Source of the DNA: Massilia psychrophila
GTDB taxonomy: Bacteria; Pseudomonadota; Gammaproteobacteria; Burkholderiales; Burkholderiaceae_D
Direction of reading: 5' to 3'
Assembly (NCBI RefSeq): GCF_002760665.1
Contig: NZ_PDOB01000029.1
Location: 1-56,376, forward strand
Length of the DNA stretch: 56,376 nt
Part shown: piece by piece, positions 20,508 through 30,044 of the stretch
How the letters are laid out: every line of letters starts with the position of its first letter
Position numbering within the stretch: position 1 is the first letter of the stretch
Program-made: the position numbers and the translations under genes
Notes under the pieces: model-generated
The model's database searches: none
Told to the model about the DNA's origin: nothing
The model's input: the letters and a program-made list of their open reading frames with translations, nothing else

Positions 20508-23408
20508 ATGATCGCTGACGGCCAAGGCCATCCCCAGGCCAGCTTCGACGCGCTGCGCCAAGCCAACGCGCGCATGGAAACCATGCTCGACAGCCTGGCC
20601 GACGGCGTCTGCGCGGTCGATTGCGGCTGGCGCATTACTTACCTCAACTTACGCGCGGTGGCCTTGCTGGCGCCGCCAGGTGGCCGCCGCTCCGACCTGG
20701 CCGGCGCCATGCTGTGGGACGCCTTGCCGGTGCTGCGGGATGGCGACTGCGAGGTGCGCTTTCGCGCCGCGCTGCAAACGGGGCAAGGGGCCAGCCACGA
20801 GTTTTTCCACGCCGCCCTGGCATCCTGGTTCTGCCTGCGCGGCCAGCCTCAGGACGGCGGCATGCGCTGCCACTTCGAAGACGTCACGGCGCGTAAGGCC
20901 GGCGAGCAGGCCGCGCAAGGTGGCACGAACCGGTTGGAGGTAGCGCTGGCCGCCGGCCGGCTCGGCGACTGGCGCTGGGATGCGCTGACCGACCGCGTCA
21001 CCCTGGGCGCGCGCGCAGCGGCCATGTTCTCGCTGGCGCAAGAAACACCGCTCGGCTGGGAACAGTTGCGCGAGCGCCTGTACGGCCCCGACCGCGACAT
21101 GGTGCGCGACGAATTTCTCCACGCCTTCGCCGAGCACCAGGACCTCAACATCGAATGCCGGATCGATCTGCCCGGCCAGGCGCCGCGCTGGATCGCGGTG
21201 GTCGGGCGCGCCGACTTCGCCGATTTCGACCGCCAGCGCGGCTTGCTCGGCATGACCGGCGTGGTGCAGGACATCAGCACCCGCAAGGTTGCCGAAGACA
21301 CCTTGCGGCAGAGCGAGGAAGTATTGCGCGCGCTGGCCAACTCGATTCCGCAGCTGGCCTGGATGGCGCAGGCCGACGGCAGCATTGTCTGGTGTAACGA
21401 GCGCTGGTACGAATACACCGGCACCAGCCTGGCGCAGATGGCCGGCTGGGGCTGGCAATCGGTGCACGATCCAGAGGTGCTGCCGATGGTGCTGCAGCGC
21501 TGGAACGAGTCGATCCGCACCGGCAATCCGTTCGACATGGAGTTCCCCATCCGCGGCGCCGACGGCCAGTTCCGCTGGTTTCTGACCCGGGTCAACGCGG
21601 TGCGCGACCGGCGCGGCCACGTGGTGCGCTGGGTCGGCACCAATACCGACGTCGACCAGGTCAAGCGCGTGCAGCAGGCACTGCGCGACGAGTCGAACGT
21701 GCTCGAACTGCTCAACAGCACTGGCAGCGCACTGGCGGGCCAGCGCGACCTGCGCTCCCTGCTGCAGACCGTCACCGACGCCGCCACCGGCATCAGCGGC
21801 GCGCGCGTCGGCGCCTTCTTTTATTACGGCACCGACGGCGCCGGTATGCCGTTCACGTTGCACACCGTGTCCGGCGTCGGCCGCGCGGAGTGTGCCAACC
21901 TCCCCCTGCCCGGTCCGAATGCGCTGACCACGCTGCGCCTTGACGACGTTGCGGGCGAAGCGCGCTTCGGCCAGGAGGCGCCGAACTTCGGCTTGCCCAA
22001 AGGCCATCCGGCGCTGCGCAGCTACCTGGCGGTCCCGGTGGTGGCGCGTTCCGGCGAGGTGCTTGGCCGGCTGATGTTCGGCCATCCCGAGCCCGCTATT
22101 TTTACCGAGCGCACCGAACGCGTTGTCGGTGGCATCGCCGCGCAGGCGGCGGTGGCGATCGACAACACCCGGCTGTACGAGGCGGCCCAGCGCGCCGCCG
22201 AGGAGCGCAAGGAATTGCTCGAGAGCGAAAGGGAGGCGCGCGCCGAGGCCGAGCGCACCAGCCAGATGAAGGACGAGTTCCTCGCCACGCTGTCGCACGA
22301 ACTGCGCACCCCGCTGTCGGCCATCCTCGGCTGGGCCCAGGTGCTGCGGCGCGGCATGCGCGATGCCGCCGACCTGCAGCGCGGCCTGCAGACGATCGAA
22401 CGCAACGCCCGCGCCCAGGCCCAATTGATCGAAGACCTGCTCGACATGAGCCGCATCACTTCCGGCAAGGTGCTGCTCGACGTCCAGGTCTTGTCGCCGA
22501 CGGTGTTCATCGACGCCGCCATCGAAACGCTGCGCCCGGCCGCCGAGGCGAAGAGCATCCGCCTTGAAAAACACTACGATGCCGGCACCGGCATGATTTC
22601 CGGCGACCCGGCCCGGCTGCAACAGGTGATCTGGAACCTGCTGTCGAACGCCATCAAGTTCACCTTGCAGGGCGGCCTGGTGCAAGTCGGGCTGCGGCCT
22701 GCCGACGGCAACGTCGAAATCGCCGTGCGCGACAGCGGCGTCGGCATCGCGCCGGCATTCATCACCCACGTGTTCGAACGCTTCCGCCAGGGCGACGCCT
22801 CGACCACGCGCCAGCACGGCGGCCTCGGCCTCGGGCTGTCGATCGTCAAGCACCTCATCGAACAGCATGGCGGCACGGTGCGGGTCGACAGCGAAGGCGA
22901 GGGGCGCGGCGCCTGTTTTACGGTCGAGCTGCCGGCCGCCAACCAGCAGCTGATGGCGCGCGCCGGACGCGCGCGCTACAGCCCGCCGTCGCCGCTGACC
23001 CCGGACATCGTGCTGCGCGACCTGTCGCGGGTGAAGGTGCTGGTGGTCGACGACGAACCGGACGCGCGCGACCTGATCAAGCGCATCCTGTCCGATTGCA
23101 ATGCCATCGTCACCACCGCCGACAGCGCGCGCGCCGCCCTCGACGCTTTCCGCGCGGCGCCGCCGGATGTGCTGCTGAGCGACCTCGGCATGCCCGACAT
23201 GGATGGTTTCGGCCTGCTGGCGGAAGTGCGCAAGCTCGGCAGTGCCGCCGGCGGTGACGTGCCGGCCGTCGCCCTGACCGCCTTTGCCCGTTCCGAAGAC
23301 CGCCTGCGCGCGCTCGAGGCCGGCTTTGCGGCGCATATTTCCAAGCCTGTCGAGCCGAGCCAGCTAATCGCCACGGTGGCCAATATGGTCGCCGCGCCCC
23401 CGGCTTGA
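20508..23408 (+). CDS. Large soluble hybrid sensor histidine kinase (PAS-PAS-PAS-GAF-HisKA-HATPase-REC)
   Basis: A 966-residue cytoplasmic kinase without membrane helices. Three PAS-type units are visible (about 20-130, 145-260, and 270-395 with WCNERWYEYTGTS and the PAC line FRWFLTRVNAVRDRRG). A GAF domain follows (about 400-560, ending AQAAVAIDNTRLYEA) and a short coiled coil. HisKA has His597 in LATLSHELRTPL, HATPase shows NLLSNAIKFTLQGG, DSGVGIAP and GLGLGLSIVKHL, and a terminal receiver has Asp892 in LLSDLGMPD and Lys in HISKPVE. It follows the PAS-receiver gene and precedes a receiver-GGDEF gene on the same strand, suggesting one signalling pathway. The signal is unknown. Confidence 0.93.
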   Translation: MIADGQGHPQASFDALRQANARMETMLDSLADGVCAVDCGWRITYLNLRAVALLAPPGGRRSDLAGAMLWDALPVLRDGDCEVRFRAALQTGQGASHEFFHAALASWFCLRGQPQDGGMRCHFEDVTARKAGEQAAQGGTNRLEVALAAGRLGDWRWDALTDRVTLGARAAAMFSLAQETPLGWEQLRERLYGPDRDMVRDEFLHAFAEHQDLNIECRIDLPGQAPRWIAVVGRADFADFDRQRGLLGMTGVVQDISTRKVAEDTLRQSEEVLRALANSIPQLAWMAQADGSIVWCNERWYEYTGTSLAQMAGWGWQSVHDPEVLPMVLQRWNESIRTGNPFDMEFPIRGADGQFRWFLTRVNAVRDRRGHVVRWVGTNTDVDQVKRVQQALRDESNVLELLNSTGSALAGQRDLRSLLQTVTDAATGISGARVGAFFYYGTDGAGMPFTLHTVSGVGRAECANLPLPGPNALTTLRLDDVAGEARFGQEAPNFGLPKGHPALRSYLAVPVVARSGEVLGRLMFGHPEPAIFTERTERVVGGIAAQAAVAIDNTRLYEAAQRAAEERKELLESEREARAEAERTSQMKDEFLATLSHELRTPLSAILGWAQVLRRGMRDAADLQRGLQTIERNARAQAQLIEDLLDMSRITSGKVLLDVQVLSPTVFIDAAIETLRPAAEAKSIRLEKHYDAGTGMISGDPARLQQVIWNLLSNAIKFTLQGGLVQVGLRPADGNVEIAVRDSGVGIAPAFITHVFERFRQGDASTTRQHGGLGLGLSIVKHLIEQHGGTVRVDSEGEGRGACFTVELPAANQQLMARAGRARYSPPSPLTPDIVLRDLSRVKVLVVDDEPDARDLIKRILSDCNAIVTTADSARAALDAFRAAPPDVLLSDLGMPDMDGFGLLAEVRKLGSAAGGDVPAVALTAFARSEDRLRALEAGFAAHISKPVEPSQLIATVANMVAAPPA

Positions 23409-23602
23409 CAGGCGTGTTGGGTGTTCCTACCGGCGCACGCGTCACTGTCCTACAAGAAACATGCGGAAGTTTGCTACACTATCGCTTGACAAATAGGAGT
23501 GACGCCGGATTTTGCTAAAAGTTTGCAAAATTGTGCCCCAGCAGCACACACCCACCCAGGCGCCGCCCGGGTCCAGAGATTGCGCAATGACCGAGACCAC
23601 GC

Positions 23603-24580
23603 ATGCCCAGCCGAGAACACATCCTTAACGCAAAAATTTTGGTGGTAGACGATTCGGCCGACAATATCGAGCTGATGGAAGAGATATTGCGCGAAGAAGG
23701 CTATACCTGCGTCAGCTCGACAATGCTGCCGGAGCAGGTGTGCCCGCTGCACCGCCAACACAATTACGATTTGATTCTCCTCGACCTGCAAATGCCGGGG
23801 CTGAACGGCTTCCAGGTCATGAAGGGCCTCAAGGAAATCGAACAGGGGGGCTACCTGCCGGTGCTTGCCCTTACCGCCCAGCCGAGCTTCAAGATCGCCG
23901 CCCTCGAAGCAGGCGCGCGCGACTTCATCAGCAAACCGTTCGACCTGCTCGAAGTACACAAGCGTATCCACAACATGCTCGAAGTTCGCCTGCTGTACCG
24001 CGAACTGGCGCAGTACAGCAAGGCGCAGCAGGAACTGGCGCTGCACGATCCGCTGACCGGCCTGCCCAACCGCCGCCTGCTCGAGGACCGCATTGCCACC
24101 ACCTTGCAACATGCCAGCCGTAATCACCACAAGGCGGCCATCATGTACCTCGACCTTGATGGCTTCAAAACGATCAACGACACTTATGACCACGTCTATG
24201 GCGACGAAGTGCTCAAGACGGTGGCGCAACGGCTGCTGGCCAACTCGCGCAGGGAAGATACGGTCGCCCGCCTCGGCGGCGATGAGTTCATGGTGGTGCT
24301 GAGCGAAGTGGGCGGCCTGTCCGACGCCCATGGCCCCGCGGCCAAGCTGGTCGAGGCGGTAGCGCAGCCGATCTTCGTCAACGACCTGACGCTGCAGCTG
24401 TCGACCAGCATCGGCATCAGCATTTACCCGGACGATGCAGAGACGGTCGACGCACTCATCAGCATTGCCGATTACGCACTTTACGAAGCCAAGCGCGGCG
24501 GCAAGAACCGCTTCTGCGCGACGTCGACGCAGCCGGCGGCGAAGGCGCCGGCCTCACCCGAACTGGCGCGGCGGCGCTAA
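23603..24580 (+). CDS. Response regulator with GGDEF output (diguanylate cyclase)
   Basis: A 325-residue protein with an N-terminal receiver (about 9-125; VVDDSADN, Asp61 in LLDLQMPG, Lys111 in SKPFD), a short linker and a GGDEF domain (about 150-310). The active-site motif RLGGDEF is intact, and an RRED product-inhibition (I-site) motif lies five residues before it, so it should make cyclic di-GMP from GTP with feedback control. It is read from its own leader 194 bases after the hybrid kinase, which could phosphorylate it. A bidirectional terminator follows. Confidence 0.93.
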   Translation: MPSREHILNAKILVVDDSADNIELMEEILREEGYTCVSSTMLPEQVCPLHRQHNYDLILLDLQMPGLNGFQVMKGLKEIEQGGYLPVLALTAQPSFKIAALEAGARDFISKPFDLLEVHKRIHNMLEVRLLYRELAQYSKAQQELALHDPLTGLPNRRLLEDRIATTLQHASRNHHKAAIMYLDLDGFKTINDTYDHVYGDEVLKTVAQRLLANSRREDTVARLGGDEFMVVLSEVGGLSDAHGPAAKLVEAVAQPIFVNDLTLQLSTSIGISIYPDDAETVDALISIADYALYEAKRGGKNRFCATSTQPAAKAPASPELARRR

Positions 24581-24590
24581 AAATTGCTCG

Positions 24591-24620
24591 AAAAAGCCAG
24601 CTCTTTCAGCTGGCTTTTTT
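24591..24620. terminator. Bidirectional terminator
   Basis: AAAAAGCCAGCT and AGCTGGCTTTTTT pair around CTTTC, with A and T runs on both sides. It lies between convergent genes and serves both. Confidence 0.93.
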
Positions 24621-24650
24621 GATTACTCCGGATTGTCGCCTGCTTGCGTC

Positions 24651-25103
<453 letters not shown>

Positions 25104-25215
25104 TTATGTTGCGCGGTTGAACTGGACACGTTTCTACTATGTCACAGTGTCCCGGCTGGGGATGTGCGCCAGCGTACAAACTACTCAGATACACACAACT
25201 CCACATTCGTTGTGA

Positions 25216-25624
25216 CGGCGCCGAACGGCATTGTTACTGTTGCCGGGTCCGCCAATACCCCCACATGATTCGCCAGCAAAACGTGCGCGCGAGAAATAGC
25301 GTCTCTGCTATTCTCTGCCGCGAGCAGCATGCTGCTCAACTAGCCAGAAACGTAGCGCAGGAATGACGTGCTTAACACCGAAAAACAAAAGACCCTGGTC
25401 GCCAGGTGCTGCTGCACGACTTCGCGGTGATCCTGCTCGACCTGTCGGCGCTGGTGTGCGCCTGCATCGACACCTTCAAGGCCACCGGGCGCACCGGCAG
25501 CTTCCAGATCAGCGTCGACACGCCCCCGGCCCTCGGCGCAGAGGGCGACCAGGTGGTGCTGACGGTGCGCGACAGGCGGCAACAAGCTGCTGTATGATTC
25601 GGGAAAGTTTTTACAAAGCGCCCC
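25216..25624 (+). pseudogene. Degraded fragment of a NarX-like kinase gene
   Basis: Within this interval, about 25406-25575 carries a piece that reads DFAVILLDLSALVCACIDT and ends EGDQVVLTVRD. The last part copies the HATPase line DGDQVMLTVRDNG of the intact kinase downstream at both protein and DNA level. No full frame can be made and the stretch lacks the phospho-acceptor helix, so it is read as a relic of a partial duplication. The promoter of the intact kinase probably also lies here. Confidence 0.5.
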
Positions 25625-26383
25625 ATGACTGCATCGGCCTGGCCACCGTCTCCCCTACTTGCCGACGCCCCCTCGGATCGGCCGGCGCTCGCCCGCAGCG
25701 CCGACGTGGCCGAGCTGCTCGGCCACGTCACCACCAGTTGGGACGACCAGCGCCGCCTGCTGGCGCGCCAGTTGCACGACAGCCTCGGTTCGTCGATGAC
25801 GGCGCTGACGATGCACCTGGCGCTGCTGACCCAGCAGCTGCCGCAGGAAAAGGCGCTGCAGGAGCGTAGCGCGCAGATGAAGCAGCTGCTCCTGACCATC
25901 ATCGACAGCAACCGCAAGATGCAGCTGGCGCTATGGAACGACAAGCTCGAGTTTCTCGGCGTAAAGGCAGCGATCGGCGAGCTGGTGGCCGAGTTCGGCG
26001 CTACCCACAACATTACCGCCCGCGCCAGCCTGCCCGAGGAGGACGCCGGCTATCCGCGCGTGCAAGCGGTGGCGCTGCTGCGCTGCGTGGAAGAAGGCCT
26101 GCGCAACGTGGCTGCTCATGCGAGGGCCACCGAGGTCGAGGTGATCCTCGACGATGACGGCGACCAGGTGATGCTGACGGTGCGCGACAACGGCGTCGGA
26201 ATCGGCCCGGAGCCGTATTTTTACCCTCATCATCATGGTTTGCGCACGCTGCGCGAACGGGCCGCCTTCCTGGGCGGGCGGTTCAGCGCGCGGCCGGCGC
26301 ACGAAGGGCACGGCACGGTACTCACCCTGATCCTGCCGCGCACCGAGCCGACGCAGCGCGGCGACGCCGTCAGTGCAGCTTGA
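25625..26383 (+). CDS. Soluble HisKA_3 (NarL-partner type) sensor histidine kinase
   Basis: A 252-residue kinase with no membrane helix or sensor domain. The dimerisation and phospho-acceptor helix has His51 in ARQLHDSLGSSMTAL. The ATPase domain shows CVEEGLRNVAAHARA, TVRDNGVGIG and the HGLRTLRERAAFLGGRF line. These are the hallmarks of NarX/DesK-type kinases that pair with LuxR-type response regulators; none lies next to it. Without an input domain it may be controlled by a partner protein. Its stop overlaps the convergent NADH dehydrogenase gene by 14 bases. No strong ribosome site precedes the ATG. Confidence 0.88.
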   Translation: MTASAWPPSPLLADAPSDRPALARSADVAELLGHVTTSWDDQRRLLARQLHDSLGSSMTALTMHLALLTQQLPQEKALQERSAQMKQLLLTIIDSNRKMQLALWNDKLEFLGVKAAIGELVAEFGATHNITARASLPEEDAGYPRVQAVALLRCVEEGLRNVAAHARATEVEVILDDDGDQVMLTVRDNGVGIGPEPYFYPHHHGLRTLRERAAFLGGRFSARPAHEGHGTVLTLILPRTEPTQRGDAVSAA

Positions 26384-27668
26384 CCAGCGGCGTGGTGCGG
26401 CGGATCAGGAAGCGCGCGATCGCCAGCAGGCTTGTCCGCAGCGTGCCAAGCACCGCGCGGTGATGCATCAGGTGCAGGCTTTGGTACATCAGGCGGGCAA
26501 AGAATCCCTCGACAAACCAGCTGAAGCCCCGTAACGCCCCCATCAGGCTGCCGACGGTGGTGGTGCTGCCGACCGACACCAGCGAGCCGTAATCGGTGTA
26601 GGCGTAGGCTTTTGCCGGCGGCGGCTTGCCCTTTGCGGCCAGCAGGAAGGTGCGGCGCAGGAAATCGGCTTGCTGGTGCGCGGCCTGGGCGCGTGGCGGC
26701 ACGGCTTGTCCGTTGCGGTCGATGCAGGCGGCGCAGTCACCCAGCGCATAGATGTGCTCGGCCCCCTTCACGCGCAGCCAGCCGTCGACCTCGAGCTGTC
26801 CGCCGCGGCCGGTCGGCAGCCCGAGGGTCGACAGCAATTCCGGCGCCCGGATGCCGGCCGCCCATACGCACAGGTCGGCCGGATAGGCGTGGCCGTCGGC
26901 GTCCAGCACCCGACCCGGCTCGATGCTTGTGACCTTGCAGCCGGTGACGACGCTGATATGGCGTTCCTGCAGCAGCGACAGCGCGGCGCCGGCCACCCGC
27001 TCCGGCAGCGGCGCGAGGATGCGCGGCGCTCCTTCGAGCAAGGTGATGCGCACGTCGCGCAGCGCATCAAGGTGTTCGAAACCGTAGCTGGCGTACACCC
27101 TGCTGGCCTCGCGCAGCTCGGCCGCCAGTTCGACCCCGGTAGCGCCGCCGCCGATGATGACGATGTCGACCGCCCCTTCCCTGCCCTCGCTCTTGTCCTG
27201 GTCCGCCGCCGACAGCAGCCGCAGCAGACGCAGGCGGAAGCGCTCGGCGTCTTCAGTGGCGTTGAGCGAAATCGTGTGTTCGGCCGCGCCGGGCACGCCG
27301 AAATAGTTGGACGTGCTGCCCACCGCCAGCACCAGCTTGGCGTAGCCGATGCGGCGCTCGGGCAGCACTTCTTCTTGCGCCAGGGTGGTGATGGGACCGA
27401 CGGTCAGCCGCTTTTGCGCCTGATCGAGCCCGACCAGCGCGCCGTAGACGAAAGTGAAACCGTTATCGTGCGCCAGCATCTGGTAGGACAGCCCTTCCTG
27501 ATGGATGTCGAGCGTGCCGGCCGCCACTTCGTGCAGGGACGGCTTCCAGATATGGTACAGGCGGCTGTCAACCAGCATGACTTTCGACGCCCCTAATTTG
27601 CGGCCCAGTTTGCAGGCCAATTCGAGCCCGCCCGCACCCCCACCCACAATTACGATTTCGCTGCGCAA
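26370..27668 (-). CDS. ndh: Type II NADH:quinone oxidoreductase-like flavoprotein
   Basis: A 432-residue FAD protein oxidising NADH and reducing quinone at the inner membrane without pumping protons. Two dinucleotide folds are visible: IVIVGGGAGGLELA at the N-terminus for FAD and IVIIGGGATGVELA near residue 165 for NADH. There is also VWAAGIRAPELL, the FAD-closing line HIYALGDCAA, and a C-terminal amphipathic or hydrophobic tail (FLIRRTTPLVKL) for membrane contact. The start is taken as a TTG at 27668 preceded by AGGGAG; a farther TTG at 27704 is also in frame. The substrate class is likely but other quinone reductases of the family are possible. Confidence 0.88.
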   Translation of the reverse strand: MRSEIVIVGGGAGGLELACKLGRKLGASKVMLVDSRLYHIWKPSLHEVAAGTLDIHQEGLSYQMLAHDNGFTFVYGALVGLDQAQKRLTVGPITTLAQEEVLPERRIGYAKLVLAVGSTSNYFGVPGAAEHTISLNATEDAERFRLRLLRLLSAADQDKSEGREGAVDIVIIGGGATGVELAAELREASRVYASYGFEHLDALRDVRITLLEGAPRILAPLPERVAGAALSLLQERHISVVTGCKVTSIEPGRVLDADGHAYPADLCVWAAGIRAPELLSTLGLPTGRGGQLEVDGWLRVKGAEHIYALGDCAACIDRNGQAVPPRAQAAHQQADFLRRTFLLAAKGKPPPAKAYAYTDYGSLVSVGSTTTVGSLMGALRGFSWFVEGFFARLMYQSLHLMHHRAVLGTLRTSLLAIARFLIRRTTPLVKLH

Positions 27669-27862
27669 ACCGTTCTCCCTTGAGACAAATGACGCGCCCG
27701 ACAATTGTCGGACCCGCCGGCAGTTTACTATGAACGCGCCTTGGATGTTCCATAACAGGGCCCTGAACGGCTCTCTGACGGCCAGCGTAGCGAGATGCCG
27801 CGCAACGCCTCATGGTGCTCGAAGCGTCACCGGGAGATAAGGGATTGGACCAAAAATTGGCG

Positions 27863-27900
27863 AAAAAATAGCGTGTTGCGCAGGCGGGACACGCTATTTT
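27863..27900 (-). terminator. Terminator of the exported Lys/Asp-tailed protein gene
   Basis: AAAATAGCGTGT pairs with ACACGCTATTTT. Read on the reverse strand the stem is followed by a T run, 40 bases after the stop at 27940. It could also work forward. Confidence 0.85.
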
Positions 27901-27939
27901 AATTTTTCCCCTCTTTTTACCAATCAGGCGCTTGCCAGC

Positions 27940-28437
27940 TTAATCGCCGCGCTTGTCGTGACCTTTGCCATGGCCCTTGTCCTTGTCTTTGTCCTTGTCT
28001 TTGTCCTTGTTCTTGTCCTTGCCATGGCCATGGTCGTCATTCTCGCCGCGGTAATCGCCACGATCGTCGTCGCGGTAGCCGCTCTCGCGCACGACGACAG
28101 GACGGTGCTGTTCGCGATAGCGCGGCGCGTAAGTATTGTTGTACCAGCCGTCCTGCACGAAGAACACTTGCTGGCCGCAGGCAGCGTATTTGCTGCAATG
28201 TTTGCTCCAGTGCTTGCGGTGGCCTTCCGGCACGCGCAGGTAGACCGGCCGGGCGACGTAGCGCACCTCGCGCTCGACGATCACCGGCTGCGTGTAATAC
28301 ACCGGCGGCGGCGCGTAGTTACCCAATTCGATACGGCCGTAAAAGCCGGGTTGGCCGACGTTGATGCTGACGCTGGTCTGCGCCATTGCGGGGAAGGCGG
28401 CAGCAAAAATGGCGGCGGCGATAATCAGGGTTTTCAT
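27940..28437 (-). CDS. Exported protein with Lys/Asp/Gly/His-rich tail
   Basis: A 165-residue secreted protein with a signal peptide (MKTLIIAAAIFAAAFPAMA), a short conserved-looking segment (SVSINVGQPGFYGRIELGNY), then PPPVYY, YLRVPEGHRKHWSKHCSKY and YAACGQQVFFVQDGWY. The tail is a low-complexity run of KDKNKDKDKD and HGKGHDK. Proteins of this shape are frequent in Massilia-type bacteria; the first part is probably the functional domain and the tail a metal- or polyanion-binding linker. Two Cys residues could form a disulfide. Function unknown. The DNA of the tail is a short 6-bp tandem repeat prone to length changes. Confidence 0.83.
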   Translation of the reverse strand: MKTLIIAAAIFAAAFPAMAQTSVSINVGQPGFYGRIELGNYAPPPVYYTQPVIVEREVRYVARPVYLRVPEGHRKHWSKHCSKYAACGQQVFFVQDGWYNNTYAPRYREQHRPVVVRESGYRDDDRGDYRGENDDHGHGKDKNKDKDKDKDKDKGHGKGHDKRGD

Positions 28438-28879
28438 GGAGGACCTCTAGTCGTTTTGCAGGCAGACCTGCCTGAACAAGAAACTCAGTTTACCAGACGC
28501 AACACTCAAGTCTGTGCGGTTCCCCACCAATCTTACAGTTCTACCAACTCATTTAGTGCTTTTTTAAAATCTTTACTAACTATTAGTACTGGTTTCCGTT
28601 AAAAAAAATAAATTTCATTTTATGCATAGTAAATTCTTTTAGGCAATGATTGAAAAACAACACTAAAGAAAATTAGTTACCATTAAGATAGTGATTTAGA
28701 GCAATTTTATGTACTACTTGATTTCTTTTCAGCAAAACTTAGTGGTAAATTGAATGTAGTCGCACAGCCAGAGAGTTGGTTACATGCATCGCAGGACGGC
28801 GCGACAAGTTGTTAAATGTTTCTCAGTCGACTGTTCCCAAAAATCCCGTTCTTTAACGAAAACAATAAGGAGCTATAAA
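28438..28879. other. AT-rich leader before the DUF4402 chaperone-usher operon
   Basis: About 440 bases without a gene. Roughly 28540-28780 is strikingly AT-rich, with runs such as TTAAAAAAAATAAATTTC, in sharp contrast to the GC-rich genes on both sides. It must carry the promoter of the operon starting at 28880 and that of the reverse exported-protein gene. Such leaders are typical binding ground for nucleoid-associated silencers (H-NS/MvaT type), which is an inference here. Confidence 0.6.
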
Positions 28880-29437
28880 ATGAACAAGATCACCGCAGCC
28901 AAGCAAAACAGCCTGAAAATCGCCCTCGTTTCCGTCCTCGCCCTCGGCGCGACCACTTTGAGCGGCGGCGCAAGCGCGGCCAACAATGCCAGCGCGACGG
29001 CTACCGCAACTGTCGTCACGCCGATCGCCATCACCAAATCCGCCGACCTGGTTTTCGGCAGCTTCTATCCAGGCGCCACCACCGGCACCGTCGACATCAA
29101 CACCAACGGCGCCCGCACCTTTACCGGCGGACCGGTCACCGCTTCCGGCGCCGCCGCCCCGGCAGCCGCCAAGTTCGACGTCACCGGCCAGGCCAGCTCC
29201 ACCTACACCATTGCCTACGCCGCCGGCGTGACGCTGACCGGCCCGGGCGCGCCGATGGCGCTGACCCAGATCAGCGACCTGACCGGTGCCGGCGGCGCAA
29301 CGACCCTGGCCGCGGCCGGCGCCCTCAGCGCCGGCGGCACCCAGTCGATCTATATCGGCGGCAGCCTGGCCGTCGGCATCAACCAGGTCTCTGGTGCTTA
29401 CACCGGCAACATCACCGCTACGGTTGTCTACAACTAA
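28880..29437 (+). CDS. DUF4402 pilin-like subunit
   Basis: A 185-residue exported protein with a signal peptide (KIALVSVLALGATTLSGGASA) and an all-beta DUF4402 domain (ATVVTPIAITKSADLVFGSFYPG onward, ending ITATVVYN). DUF4402 proteins are related to spore-coat-U/pilus subunits and are generally found beside chaperone-usher genes. The C-terminal strand ending in Tyr-Asn fits donor-strand exchange. AAGGAG lies seven bases before the ATG. It is the first of four genes in one direction and is likely the major subunit. Confidence 0.88.
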   Translation: MNKITAAKQNSLKIALVSVLALGATTLSGGASAANNASATATATVVTPIAITKSADLVFGSFYPGATTGTVDINTNGARTFTGGPVTASGAAAPAAAKFDVTGQASSTYTIAYAAGVTLTGPGAPMALTQISDLTGAGGATTLAAAGALSAGGTQSIYIGGSLAVGINQVSGAYTGNITATVVYN

Positions 29438-29510
29438 GCAGTCGGCTGACGCGCCCGCCACGGCGGGCGCGTCGCTCGAGCGGCCAGCCGCGCTCGGAGA
29501 ATGACCCACG

Positions 29511-30008
29511 ATGCCCCTACTTGAAATTCGGCGCGGGCCAGTCCCGCTGCTGCTGTCGCTATTGCTTCCGCTGCTGCTTTGGCTGCCGGCGGCGCCGCTG
29601 CATGCGGCCGGCAAGACCGCCAACGTCACCACCACGCGCAACCTGAGCTACGGCAGGTTCGCCGCCAACACCGGCGGCACCATCATTCTCTCCGCGGCCG
29701 GTGTACGCAGCAAGACCGGCGGCGTCGTGCTGATGTCAGGCGGCACCATCACCTCGGCCTCTTTCAATCTGGGCCAAACCGGGACCGGCAAATCGGGGGT
29801 TTTCTCCACGATCATCCTGCCGAACAGCGTGCAGATGATCAGCGGCACCAACTCGATGACCGTTGACAACTTCGTCAGCGATCCTGCCGGCTCCGTGCTC
29901 GGTACCGGCAAGACTGTCGTGCTGGTGGGCGCCAGGTTGACCGTCGCGTCGAACCAGGCGCCCGGGAACTATTCGGGCACCTTCGTGGTGACTGTTAATT
30001 ACCAATAA
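29511..30008 (+). CDS. Second DUF4402 subunit (adaptor or tip)
   Basis: A 165-residue exported protein: a Leu-rich signal peptide (about 1-33, ending LHAAG) and a beta-rich DUF4402 domain (NLSYGRFAANTGGTIILSAAG, ending GTFVVTVNYQ). It differs strongly from the first subunit but shares the closing TVxYx strand. It lies 73 bases after the first and 36 before the chaperone gene, so it belongs to the same operon. It may be a minor, initiator or tip subunit. Confidence 0.87.
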   Translation: MPLLEIRRGPVPLLLSLLLPLLLWLPAAPLHAAGKTANVTTTRNLSYGRFAANTGGTIILSAAGVRSKTGGVVLMSGGTITSASFNLGQTGTGKSGVFSTIILPNSVQMISGTNSMTVDNFVSDPAGSVLGTGKTVVLVGARLTVASNQAPGNYSGTFVVTVNYQ

Positions 30009-30044
30009 TGCCGGGTATACTTGCAAAAAGTTAAGGAGTTCCCC

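Noticed and set aside
20649-23336. 895-codon reverse frame opposite the hybrid kinase
   Set aside because: Low-complexity Arg/Gln/His/Ala composition and exact mirror of a well-supported kinase gene.
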